From: an uncultured Methanomicrobiales archaeon
GTDB lineage: Archaea > Halobacteriota > Methanomicrobia > Methanomicrobiales > Methanospirillaceae
Length of the DNA: 34,010 nt
Direction: 5' to 3'
Assembly (NCBI GenBank): GCA_903926075.1
Contig: CAIYHQ010000065.1
Span: 1 to 34,010 of the forward strand
Below are positions 7,812 through 16,145 of the stretch, in pieces (the first letter of the stretch is position 1; each line of letters starts with the position of its first letter). Under the pieces are notes generated by a model. The model was not told the DNA's origin. It was given only the letters and a program-made list of their open reading frames with translations, and ran no database searches. Both the position numbers and the translations under genes were made by a program.

Positions 7812-10394
7812 TTATTTAACAGACAAAAATATTTGTGTATTTGTCCATCCACCTCTTAACCGGAACATCATCCTGATAATAAAACCTACAATTAAAACTG
7901 ATGCGGTTGTTACAACAATTTTTACCCACTCGAATGGAGACAATGGTACCGTCTGAAAGAGAAGTCCCCCGTATTGAACTATTAATATCTGGACTGCAAC
8001 AATTAGCCCCATAACTGCAAAAAAAGTTGGATTCCCACGGAAGAAAGGGGGCATCTTCCCATCAAGAGCCCGGCAATTGATCCCGTTCCAGACTGCAGCA
8101 ATGATAAAAGCTGAGAATAACACCGTGTTTCGTTCAATCGGCGTACTTCCACCCAAAAAACCCGTTGCAATCTGATAAATGCCTCCAACAAGGAGGAACA
8201 CTCCGGTTATAATTATCGATGTCCACATAAACTGTGATATAATTTTTGCATCCCTTGAAACGGGTTTATGCTGCATAAGTCCTGAATGTGGTGCTTCGGA
8301 ACAGAGTGCAAATGCAGCGAGTGTATCCATTATGATATTTATCCAGAGTATCTGGATAATTGTAAGAGGTTCCGGGTAACCTAGAAGTGGTGCAACAAAA
8401 ACAAGGAAACATGCAGAAAAATTTATCGTAAGCTGGAAGAGGAGGAAACGCTGAATATTCTCATATAAAGACCTCCCCCACCAGACTGCATTTGTTATTG
8501 AAGCAAATGAATCATCAAGAAGGATAATGTCACTAGCTTCCCTTGCTACCTCGGTCCCTGCAATCCCCATGGCAAGACCCACGTCAGCATGTTTGAGTGC
8601 AGGTGCGTCATTAGTACCGTCGCCAGTTACTGCTACAACAGATCCTGTTTTCTGAAGCGCTTCAACGAGCAACAGTTTATCCATTGGCTCTGCACGTGCC
8701 ATTACGTCAAGGTTCTGTGCTGCTGTGACCTGATCTTCACGAGTGAGTTCCCTAAATGATGACCCGGTGATTACATCACCTCCCTGATAAATCCCGGACT
8801 CCTGAGCTATTGCACGGGCAGTCTCCGGGTTATCCCCGGTGACCATTCTGACCCTGATTCCGGCCTTTTGGCAGGTAGATACAGATTCTGCAATATTATC
8901 TCTTAAATGATCACGGATTCCTACAAAACCGTCCCACTCGAGATCGGTCTCATCCTCGTTACCATTCTTTATTTCTTTATGAGCAAAAGCAAGCGTCCGC
9001 ATCGCCCTTGCAGCAAGGGTGTTAACCCCAGTCAGGTCAGGAATTTCCTTACATCTGGATGCAAGTATTTCTGGAGCTCCCTTAACAAGTAAATAGCTTT
9101 TCCCTTCAATCATGACCACGGTTGACATCCTTTTCCGATTCCCGTCAAAGAAGTACTGTTTTGTCAGCTCGTATTCGGACCTTATCTTATCATAGTCAAG
9201 ATTGTGAAAGCGAAGCCACCTCAACAGGGCCCCTTCAGTTGAATTGCCAATAACAACAACTTTACCTTTTCTATCTTCAAGGTACGCTGTGCTATTAACA
9301 GAGGCATTAAGTGTTATCCATTCTGCGGGGGAATTGGAAAGTTTGTTGATATTTATCGGATTTCCAAAAGAGGATTCAACTACCTCCATCTGGTTTTTTG
9401 TGAGGGTCCCGGTTTTATCAGTACAGATTGTCGTTGCAGACCCGATTGTTTCACAGGCAATGAGCCTTCGGACGAGACAGTTAGCACGGGTCATCTTACG
9501 CATAGCAAGCGATAGTGAGAGTGCCACACTCATAGGAAGCCCTTCTGGGACTGCAGCAACGACGATTACAACTGCAAGCATGAAATAATGAAGGATGTTA
9601 TTTGCCGTTGTCAGGTTGAAACCTGTTACTTCACCATTCATTATTCCTTTAATAAACAATGATGAACAGATGAGTATTGCCATCGCATACCCGAATCTGC
9701 TGATGACCTTAGACAACTTTTCAAGCTTCTCTTCAAGTGGTGTCACTGTCGAATGATCAATTCCAAGTGAAGCTGCAATGAGACCCATCTGTGCCGAATC
9801 ACCTACGGCTGCGGCTATTATCTGCCCCTTTCCGGCAGTTACGAATGCTCCTTTAAGGACCTTCTCTCGCGTAGTTTTATTTACGGGTTCACTTTCTCCC
9901 GTAAACGATGATTCATCAATAGAAAGAGAAAACGCCTGGTTCACCCAGCCATCAGCAGGGATCGCGTCACCCGCTTCTAACAGGATAAGGTCTCCAGCCA
10001 CTACATCCCGCGAGGGGATGGATGTAGGATGGCCATCACGGATTACTTTTACTCCCATGTCATCCCGATGTGCATTTAATACATCAAACTCACGGCTGCT
10101 GCGGTATTCATTAATGAAAGAGATTGCTGTTGCAAGGAGTATTGCAATAATAATCCCAATAATATCTAAGTAACCACTCCCTTTGACAACAGAAACAACT
10201 GTGGAAATGGCGGCAGCAAGAAGAAGGATCTTAATTATCGGGTCATCAAAGTTTTTCAGGTACTGTCTCCAGATTGATTCCCGAACAGGAGGTGTCATGG
10301 CATTTGAGCCATAATTTTTACGCATTTCTGAGACTTGGCTGGACGATAGGCCGGATTCACCTGCGACATATACAATTTCTTTAAATGGGATCAT
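7812..10394 (-). CDS. calcium-transporting P-type ATPase, PMCA-like, 860 aa
   Basis: All P-type ATPase motifs are present: TGES at 165-168 (actuator), PEGLP at 283-287 (helix M4), the phosphorylated DKTGTLT at 326-332, KGAPE at 438-442 (nucleotide site), TGDN at 519-522 and TGDGTNDAPAL at 590-600. The M6 sequence NIIMDTLAAFALCSEAP is the pattern of plasma-membrane-type Ca2+-ATPases (NLIMDT.A.LAL.TE.P), which have a single Ca2+ site. The length fits a prokaryotic P2 ATPase without a long regulatory tail. It should expel Ca2+ at the cost of ATP. A TATA-like TTTTAAATA lies about 29 bases before the ATG, consistent with a nearly leaderless transcript. Substrate is inferred from the M4/M6 residues; Mn2+ transport is possible. 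Confidence 0.93.
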   Translation of the reverse strand: MIPFKEIVYVAGESGLSSSQVSEMRKNYGSNAMTPPVRESIWRQYLKNFDDPIIKILLLAAAISTVVSVVKGSGYLDIIGIIIAILLATAISFINEYRSSREFDVLNAHRDDMGVKVIRDGHPTSIPSRDVVAGDLILLEAGDAIPADGWVNQAFSLSIDESSFTGESEPVNKTTREKVLKGAFVTAGKGQIIAAAVGDSAQMGLIAASLGIDHSTVTPLEEKLEKLSKVISRFGYAMAILICSSLFIKGIMNGEVTGFNLTTANNILHYFMLAVVIVVAAVPEGLPMSVALSLSLAMRKMTRANCLVRRLIACETIGSATTICTDKTGTLTKNQMEVVESSFGNPININKLSNSPAEWITLNASVNSTAYLEDRKGKVVVIGNSTEGALLRWLRFHNLDYDKIRSEYELTKQYFFDGNRKRMSTVVMIEGKSYLLVKGAPEILASRCKEIPDLTGVNTLAARAMRTLAFAHKEIKNGNEDETDLEWDGFVGIRDHLRDNIAESVSTCQKAGIRVRMVTGDNPETARAIAQESGIYQGGDVITGSSFRELTREDQVTAAQNLDVMARAEPMDKLLLVEALQKTGSVVAVTGDGTNDAPALKHADVGLAMGIAGTEVAREASDIILLDDSFASITNAVWWGRSLYENIQRFLLFQLTINFSACFLVFVAPLLGYPEPLTIIQILWINIIMDTLAAFALCSEAPHSGLMQHKPVSRDAKIISQFMWTSIIITGVFLLVGGIYQIATGFLGGSTPIERNTVLFSAFIIAAVWNGINCRALDGKMPPFFRGNPTFFAVMGLIVAVQILIVQYGGLLFQTVPLSPFEWVKIVVTTASVLIVGFIIRMMFRLRGGWTNTQIFLSVK

Positions 10395-10418
10395 TTTATT
10401 TTTCCGGATTATGCTTGA

Positions 10419-10427
10419 TATTTAAAA
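10419..10427 (-). promoter_or_regulatory. TATA-like box of the P-type ATPase gene
   Basis: On the minus strand this reads TTTTAAATA, centred about 29 bases before the ATG at 10394. That is the archaeal spacing for a transcript starting at or next to the start codon. Confidence 0.4.
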
Positions 10428-10506
10428 TAAAAGCGGCATATAATAATGTTCTTGAAAGATAAATCAATTTTTCGAGAAAGAATATTAGATTATTGAATTT
10501 TGTGAT

Positions 10507-11265
10507 TCATTCTTTAAGGTACTCCTCAAGTTCAAATATCAGGAACAAATCGACATCGGCACAAGCTCCTACATTGACTTCAAATGGGTCATCCATATCT
10601 TTGATGAGGAAAATAAGTCCTGTCATAACCATTGTTATTGCAGAGATTAATACTACCATTTCAATCGTTGAATCACTCTTTGTAAAAAGAAGGATAAAAA
10701 TTACAAATGCAACCGATATCTCAGCAACCGCATAGGCCGCAGGAATGAAATCTGTGTCTTTGATCTGTTTTATCCTCTTTGAAATTTTCTCTATAACCGT
10801 AAGTTCATTTCGCAATTTTACAAGAATGGGCGGAGCAACATTATTATTGGCAAGCTCGATAATATTCGCGTTTATCTCTTCCATTGCCTCGTGAATAGAA
10901 CCCAGGTCCCAGAAATTTGAACGAAAATTTGCAACTATCGCATGATACAATTTTTTTATACCTCTCTTCCATTGATTTGTGAGATCTGGTCCGACCTGGG
11001 GAAACATCGAACTATCATAATATAGTGATTGTATCGAGGCAGCAAGATCGCCTGGAATTTTTTCACTTTCTTTATAATCTGTAAGTGTTCCCGTAAAAAT
11101 CACCGCTATTGTAAATATAACGCTTGTTACAAGAGCTGATATAACAGGAAGTATTGTTATTACATCCAGATTGTAATAATCAATAATAATTCTCAGGACT
11201 ATAAGGACTGGAATAAGTAATGCACTGATTCTAAGCATGTACCACTTTTTTTTCAGGGGATGCAT
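10507..11265 (-). CDS. four-helix membrane protein, possibly bestrophin-like (DUF4239-type), 252 aa
   Basis: Two hydrophobic helices at about residues 12-29 and 33-58, a soluble middle of about 110 residues, and two more helices at about 170-195 and 202-224 give a 2+2 topology. After the last helix comes KDMDDPFEVNVG, reminiscent of the Asp-x-Pro-Phe motif after the last helix in bestrophin-like DUF4239 proteins. The family assignment is tentative. The gene lies 112 bp upstream of the P-type ATPase on the same strand, but that ATPase seems to have its own promoter. Role unknown; an anion channel or membrane-stress protein would be the family guess. Confidence 0.6.
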   Translation of the reverse strand: MHPLKKKWYMLRISALLIPVLIVLRIIIDYYNLDVITILPVISALVTSVIFTIAVIFTGTLTDYKESEKIPGDLAASIQSLYYDSSMFPQVGPDLTNQWKRGIKKLYHAIVANFRSNFWDLGSIHEAMEEINANIIELANNNVAPPILVKLRNELTVIEKISKRIKQIKDTDFIPAAYAVAEISVAFVIFILLFTKSDSTIEMVVLISAITMVMTGLIFLIKDMDDPFEVNVGACADVDLFLIFELEEYLKE

Positions 11266-11332
11266 AATATCTCATTTTCTTTTAATATTACAATATTTAT
11301 GATTAGTGAAATGAACTACAATTGACCAAGAG

Positions 11333-11370
11333 TTATTTATCTTCCTGATACTATCTCTTTGAAAGTATCA
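11333..11370 (+). promoter_or_regulatory. TATA-like box and 7-bp inverted repeat over the ribonuclease start
   Basis: TTATTTAT at 11333-11340 lies about 34 bases before the ATG at 11370. Between it and the start is the perfect inverted repeat TGATACT (11346-11352) and AGTATCA (11364-11370), whose right arm includes the A of the start codon. It could be an operator just downstream of the TATA box or a hairpin at the mRNA 5' end. No Shine-Dalgarno is present. Confidence 0.4.
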
Positions 11371-12836
11371 TGGCTAAACAGAAAAAGATAGACCTGAAAG
11401 CGATTGCCTGGGATGCGATGGAGAGGTATGGATTCAAACCCAGGTTTCCAGATAAGGTGATGAGAGAAGGCGGGGATTTACATACCGATTCGTCAACCTG
11501 GATCCATATGGATGCAAAAGACCTCCGCACCCTGCTATGGTCATCAATAGACAATATTGATTCAATGGACCTTGACCAGCTGGAATATTGTGAACGTGGA
11601 CCTGAAAGGGAAATTATTGTAAAAATAGCAATTTCTGAGGTAGATTTTTTCGTCCCAAAAAACTCCTCCATCGACAGGCATGCGGCTTATAATGGGACCT
11701 CGGTCTACACCGGAGCTGTTATCTTTCCCCTGCTCCCGGACCGGCTCTCAAAAGGAATAACTTCATTATTGCCTGGACAGGACTCGTTGGCAATCGTAGT
11801 AGAGTATACCGTCCTGCCTGACGGACAGACAAAACCTATTGATATTTACAGGGCTGTAGTTTCAAACAAGGCAAAGCTTATCTATGAGGAGATTGGCGAC
11901 TGGCTGGAGGGTAAAACTGATGTGCCTGAACCTGTAAAAGAATACCCTGGACTAAAGGAGCAAATTTTACTCCAGAATGAAGTTATGCAGACATTAAAGA
12001 AGCACAGACGGGAGATGGGTGCACTCGACCTTGACACCCGCGAAGCACATGCTATTCTTGAGGGAGACACAGTAATTGATTTAGGAGTTCAGAGGCAGAA
12101 TACGGCACGCTGTATTATTGAAGAATTTATGGTTGCAGCAAACGGAACAATGGTAAATTTCCTTGAAAAAGCCGGGGTCCCGATGATCGAAAGAATCGTG
12201 CGAGTACCGAAATACTGGAGTGAAATACGATCTCTGGGGACTAATTTTGGTTTTTCACTTCCTCAAAATCCTGATGCAAACGCCCTTGCCAAATTTCTTA
12301 AGTTGAGACGTGAAGCCGATCCTGAAAGATTTCCGGACCTGTCACTCACAGTTGTTAAACTTATTGGGTCAGGAGAGTATGCACCATTTATCCCTGGAAA
12401 AGAACCAATTGGCCATTTTGCACTTGCAGTAACCGAATATACCCATGGGACCGCCCCGAACCGCAGGTATGTTGATCTTATTATTCAGAGGCTTTTAAAG
12501 TCTGTCCTTCTTAAGACCAGCACCCCATATAACCTGACTGAACTTATAGAGCTCTCTGCATGGCTCACTGACCGGGAAAAGGCATCGAAAAAAGTTGAGC
12601 GTTTTATGCTGAAAGCATCAGCGGCAATGGTACTCCACACAAGGATTGGAGAAATATTTGATGCACTCGTCACAGGTGCATCGCCAAAAGGAACATATGC
12701 AAGGCTTTTTAATCCTCCTGCTGAAGGTCGTGTCATGTCTGGAGAAAAGGGGTTGAAAATTGGAGAAAAAGTCAGGGTTCGCCTATTGAAAACAGACCCA
12801 TATAACGGTCATATTGATTTTGAACGTTTAAAATAA
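11370..12836 (+). CDS. RNB-domain (RNase II/R family) ribonuclease, 488 aa
   Basis: The N-terminal half is the RNB catalytic domain. SSIDNIDSMDLDQ (58-70) aligns with the four-Asp catalytic motif of RNase II, giving Asp61, Asp67 and Asp69, with Gln70 in place of the fourth Asp. IAISEVDFFVPKNSSIDRHA and NGTSVYTGAVIFPLLPDRLS follow as expected. The middle has ARCIIEEFMVAAN (helix of the RNB core) and HFALAVTEYTHGTAPNRRYVDLIIQ, the conserved HF..A...YTHFTSPIRRY..L region. The C-terminus is a short S1-like barrel (GEKVRVRLLKTDP). N-terminal cold-shock domains are missing, as in minimal forms. The DLDQ variant occurs, to my knowledge, in other archaeal and bacterial relatives. It should be a 3'-5' exoribonuclease. 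The gene stands alone and converges on livF. Confidence 0.87.
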   Translation: MAKQKKIDLKAIAWDAMERYGFKPRFPDKVMREGGDLHTDSSTWIHMDAKDLRTLLWSSIDNIDSMDLDQLEYCERGPEREIIVKIAISEVDFFVPKNSSIDRHAAYNGTSVYTGAVIFPLLPDRLSKGITSLLPGQDSLAIVVEYTVLPDGQTKPIDIYRAVVSNKAKLIYEEIGDWLEGKTDVPEPVKEYPGLKEQILLQNEVMQTLKKHRREMGALDLDTREAHAILEGDTVIDLGVQRQNTARCIIEEFMVAANGTMVNFLEKAGVPMIERIVRVPKYWSEIRSLGTNFGFSLPQNPDANALAKFLKLRREADPERFPDLSLTVVKLIGSGEYAPFIPGKEPIGHFALAVTEYTHGTAPNRRYVDLIIQRLLKSVLLKTSTPYNLTELIELSAWLTDREKASKKVERFMLKASAAMVLHTRIGEIFDALVTGASPKGTYARLFNPPAEGRVMSGEKGLKIGEKVRVRLLKTDPYNGHIDFERLK

Positions 12837-12884
12837 TATTGTTGAAAAAAAAGAGAGGCCTTCAAAATTTTTTACTTTGATTCC
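12837..12884. terminator. convergent intergenic region with T-runs for both strands
   Basis: Six T on the plus strand (12868-12873) follow the ribonuclease gene. Eight T on the minus strand (complement of 12845-12852) follow livF. Archaeal termination commonly uses such T-runs without a stable hairpin. Confidence 0.5.
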
Positions 12885-13577
12885 TTAAATTCCAAGATAA
12901 GCTTCTTTTATTGCATCGTCCTCAAGAAACATTTCAGCTGAACCCGACTTGACTATCTGCCCATTTTCAAGGACATAACCTCGATCAGAGATTTCAAGAG
13001 CCCTTCTGACATTCTGTTCAACAAGAAGGATGGTGAGACCTTCATCATTAAGCGACTTAACGGCTTCAAGCACATTATGGACGAATTTGGGTGATAATCC
13101 AAGAGATGGTTCATCAAGAATAATCATTTCCGGTTTCGACATAAGGCAGCGTGCAATTGCAAGCATCTGTTGCTGGCCTCCGCTCAATAGCCCTGCATTA
13201 CGGTCTTTTGCTTCTTTCAATGCTGGAAACAGGTGGAATATTTCATCTGTGCTACTTTCATCTTTCCTGAAATAAGCTCCCAGGGTAAGATTTTCAAGTA
13301 CTGTCATCCGCGAAAAAAGCTCACGCTTCTCAGGAACGAGTGATAAACCCTCCCGTACGATATCGTAAGGAGGCTCGCCCTGAATTTCTTTGCCTTTAAA
13401 TAGAATATTTCCTGAACTTGCCTTTGTAAATCCAAGGATAGAGGATACGAGAGTTGTCTTCCCAGCTCCGTTGGAACCGACAAGAGTGACTATTTCACCT
13501 TTTTGTATATCAATGTTGATGTCCCACAAGACCTGAAGGGCTGAGTATGACACATTAAGAGAACGGACCTGAAGCAC
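12885..13577 (-). CDS. livF: branched-chain amino acid-type ABC transporter ATPase (LivF), 230 aa
   Basis: This is a standard ABC ATPase of the LivF type. Walker A is GSNGAGKT (34-41), the signature LSGGQ is at 131-135, Walker B is IILDEP (152-157), and VEQNVRRALEISDRGYVLENG is the characteristic LivF ending. Length is normal. The GTG at 13577 follows GGAGGG by five bases, inside the 12-bp gap after livG, so the two genes are co-translated. LivF and LivG would pair to power uptake of branched-chain amino acids or related small molecules through LivH/LivM. No permease or binding-protein gene is in the window, so the partner proteins must be encoded elsewhere or be lost. Confidence 0.9.
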   Translation of the reverse strand: MLQVRSLNVSYSALQVLWDINIDIQKGEIVTLVGSNGAGKTTLVSSILGFTKASSGNILFKGKEIQGEPPYDIVREGLSLVPEKRELFSRMTVLENLTLGAYFRKDESSTDEIFHLFPALKEAKDRNAGLLSGGQQQMLAIARCLMSKPEMIILDEPSLGLSPKFVHNVLEAVKSLNDEGLTILLVEQNVRRALEISDRGYVLENGQIVKSGSAEMFLEDDAIKEAYLGI

Positions 13578-13589
13578 TAAAGCCCTCCA

Positions 13590-14321
13590 TCAGATGTGAT
13601 ATTTTTCACCAAGATACGAAGATATAACCCTTTCGTCGGATCCTACTTCTTTCGGTGAACCTTCAGCTATTTTTTCCCCGTTGTCAAGAACAACAATTCT
13701 ATCTGAAACATTCATGATAATCCGCATTACATGCTCTATCATCATTATTGTAATGCCTTCATCACGTATCTGTCTTATCAGGCGTATTGCTTCTTCGCCC
13801 TCGGTAGGGGTAAGACCTGTTGTAAGTTCATCAAGCAAAAGTAAATCGGGTCTTGAAGCAAGAGCCCGGGCGAGCTGGGTTCTTCGTAGTTCAATTGTGT
13901 TAAGGTTTTTTAACGGAACATTGAGTTTTGACTCTGGAAAGCCAACCTTGCTGAGACATTCTTTAGCTTCATGCCTCGCTTCTTTCAGACTGGGTTTATG
14001 TCCGTTTCCGTGTAGGGCACTTATCATTACACCTTCGCATGCACAAAGACCTGGGAATGATTGAGGGTGCTGAAATGTTTTTGCGATTCCCTTTTTACAG
14101 ATGGAGTTAAGTGAGAGACTGGTGATATTCTCATTATTAAAAAAAACTTCTCCATTGTTTGGTTTATAAACGCCGGAAATAATATTTAGAAGGGTACTTT
14201 TCCCAGCTCCATTAGGACCTACGAGCCCGAGAATCTCACCTTTTCTTACACTAACCGTAACGTCCTTTACTGCTACGAGACCCCCAAAATGCTTTGTTAC
14301 ATTCTTTACCTCAAGAACCAT
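13590..14321 (-). CDS. livG: branched-chain amino acid-type ABC transporter ATPase (LivG), about 243 aa
   Basis: Walker A GPNGAGKS, the LivG-type [19 protein letters not shown] and the switch [22 protein letters not shown] identify the LivG branch. The ABC signature is not LSGGQ: the segment reads [16 protein letters not shown], and Walker B is LLLLDEL rather than LLLLDEP. A group of LivG-like proteins with LTLAERKRLELARALA-type sequences shares this loss, so it is probably a subfamily trait rather than decay. I chose the ATG at 14321 (MVLEVKNV) over the GTG at 14339 because a TATA-like box at 14347-14358 would put the transcript start after 14339. It is first in a two-gene operon with livF. 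Confidence 0.87.
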   Translation of the reverse strand: MVLEVKNVTKHFGGLVAVKDVTVSVRKGEILGLVGPNGAGKSTLLNIISGVYKPNNGEVFFNNENITSLSLNSICKKGIAKTFQHPQSFPGLCACEGVMISALHGNGHKPSLKEARHEAKECLSKVGFPESKLNVPLKNLNTIELRRTQLARALASRPDLLLLDELTTGLTPTEGEEAIRLIRQIRDEGITIMMIEHVMRIIMNVSDRIVVLDNGEKIAEGSPKEVGSDERVISSYLGEKYHI

Positions 14322-14346
14322 TGATAAAACCCTTGACACACTTTAG

Positions 14347-14358
14347 CATGATATATGT
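14347..14358 (-). promoter_or_regulatory. TATA-like box of livG-livF
   Basis: The minus strand reads CATATATCATGC here, about 32 bases before the ATG at 14321. It lies in the 200-bp divergent region shared with the transporter gene on the plus strand. Confidence 0.4.
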
Positions 14359-14447
14359 TATCAAGCTACATATTAACCTATCTTTATCTGTATTAATAGC
14401 GAAATAACAATCATCATACCGATTTCTTACAAAAAAAGACATGATTA

Positions 14448-14456
14448 TCTATATTA
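14448..14456 (+). promoter_or_regulatory. TATA-like box of the lactate permease-family gene
   Basis: TCTATATTA follows a purine-rich stretch (AAAAAAAGA), which could serve as the BRE. It leaves a leader of about 40 bases before the TTG at 14521. Confidence 0.35.
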
Positions 14457-14520
14457 AGATCCCACACTTATTCTGCGCAAATTGAAATTATTGTTGCAGA
14501 CACATGGCAGGTGGAGTTAA

Positions 14521-16107
14521 TTGAGTCTTGAAGTTCAGTTTTTTCTTGCAATCTTACCCATACTGGTAATTTTCTGCGGACTTGTGATATTTAAACGGTC
14601 AGGAACACTTATGGGAGTGATAGGATGGCTGTTAACCGTTTTTTTAGCCATCTTTTTCTTTCAGACAAGCCTGGTTATAGCGTTATTTGCGTCTTTAATG
14701 GGGGTTCTTGCATCTTTCGGAATCTCATTAATGGTTCTTTTCACAATTCTCCAGGTCACATTAATGGATATCACAGGAGCCATTAAATGCATATCTGATT
14801 ATATAAAATCGATAGCTGCAGAGCGGTATGAACAGGTTATGATCCTGAACGTGGGGCTCGGGTCGTTTCTCGTTTCGATTGGAGCAACACCAGTTACAAT
14901 GCTTCCACCAATAATGATGGCACTAGGTTTTTCTCCTCTTGCTTCAATTGCACTGCCATGTCTAGGATACGACCCACTTACCTCTTTTTCACTTCTTGCA
15001 GTACCAATTACACTCCCCTCTTCAATATTTAATCTGGATGCAAGTGTATTTGGAGGAACAATCTCACTCTTCCTTCCATTAATTTCAACAGGTCTTTCAT
15101 TGGGGATGTTGTGGGTTGCAGATGGAATAGACGGAATAAAGAAAGGATTTCCAACAGCAGTCCTTGCAGGACTTACTCTTGGTTTTTCATGCATTTTTTT
15201 TGTCAGAATCCTGCCAACTTCTGCAATCGGACTGGTTGGTGTCTTTTCCGGGCTTCTAACTATCTTCGTCCTTATGATAGAGAAACATATAAGAGGGAAA
15301 AGAAACCGAAAATCTGGAAAAATATTAAATAACACTAAAAAATTTATAAAAAATCCCAATATGCCTTTATGGAAGGCGACATTGCCATGGACTCTTCTTG
15401 TAATATTCTGTATCCTTGTAAGTATTCCGGTAATCCAGTCAGGACTTTACAATCTCATTGGTCCCCTGCAAAACATAAAACTCTTCGCAAATAAATCAAT
15501 AGACCTCAAACTGCTTAACCAGGCTTATATCTGGGTATTAATCAGTACAATACTTGTAATTCCATTATTTATTAAAACAAAAGAGGAAGCAATTAAAGTT
15601 GCAGCCGTATGGATTAAACGTGCATGGAGTCCGACGCTTGCGGCAATGGTGTTTTTTGCAATATCGTATGTGATGGACTGGTCAGGACAGTCAGTTGTCA
15701 ATAATGCCCTTGTCTTCCCTCCCGGATCTGACCTCATCAATATGAATATGGTTATAGGACTTACGCTCGCACTAACTTTTGGAATCGCATTCCCCCTGAT
15801 TAGCCCCTCTCTTGGTCTTCTTGGAGCTTTTATCTCAGGTAGCGAAACATCCTCAAATGTGATGTTCTATGGAATTCTAAAAAAGGCATCTGAAGTACTC
15901 AACCTAGACTTCATGAAGGTATATTCAGGTCATGCTGTCGGGGGCGGGGTTGCATCCGGAATAGCTGTTGCAAAGATAATTAATGCTGCAGCAGTCATAG
16001 ATAAACTTGGGATGGAAGGAGAGGTTATACGAAAAGTGGCTCCTGTTGCAATTCTTCTGACAATCACTACTGGTATTCTGCTTACACTGATGATATATGT
16101 TTTTTAG
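14521..16107 (+). CDS. L-lactate permease-family (LctP) transporter, 528 aa
   Basis: The protein is almost entirely transmembrane with about 13 hydrophobic helices. The most telling stretches are ATPVTMLPPIMMALGFSP in the first half and SPSLGLLGAFISGSETSSNVMFYG in the second; the latter is the hallmark of the lactate permease family, followed by GHAVGGGVASGIAVAKI. Family members import lactate or glycolate with protons. The loop around residues 258-290 is short and basic (KHIRGKRNRKSG), so it should be cytoplasmic. Translation starts at TTG with GGTGGAG a few bases before it. The intergenic region to the divergent livG holds both promoters. Lactate is not a usual methanogen substrate, so the true cargo may be another 2-hydroxy acid or an assimilated organic acid. 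Confidence 0.85.
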   Translation: MSLEVQFFLAILPILVIFCGLVIFKRSGTLMGVIGWLLTVFLAIFFFQTSLVIALFASLMGVLASFGISLMVLFTILQVTLMDITGAIKCISDYIKSIAAERYEQVMILNVGLGSFLVSIGATPVTMLPPIMMALGFSPLASIALPCLGYDPLTSFSLLAVPITLPSSIFNLDASVFGGTISLFLPLISTGLSLGMLWVADGIDGIKKGFPTAVLAGLTLGFSCIFFVRILPTSAIGLVGVFSGLLTIFVLMIEKHIRGKRNRKSGKILNNTKKFIKNPNMPLWKATLPWTLLVIFCILVSIPVIQSGLYNLIGPLQNIKLFANKSIDLKLLNQAYIWVLISTILVIPLFIKTKEEAIKVAAVWIKRAWSPTLAAMVFFAISYVMDWSGQSVVNNALVFPPGSDLINMNMVIGLTLALTFGIAFPLISPSLGLLGAFISGSETSSNVMFYGILKKASEVLNLDFMKVYSGHAVGGGVASGIAVAKIINAAAVIDKLGMEGEVIRKVAPVAILLTITTGILLTLMIYVF

Positions 16108-16145
16108 GTCAACCATAATTAGGATTAATTACTAACCAATATGGA

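Noticed and set aside
14799-15359. 186-codon minus-strand frame within the lactate permease-family gene
   Set aside because: The plus-strand frame has clear transporter motifs over its full length, and the antisense frame is a composition shadow.
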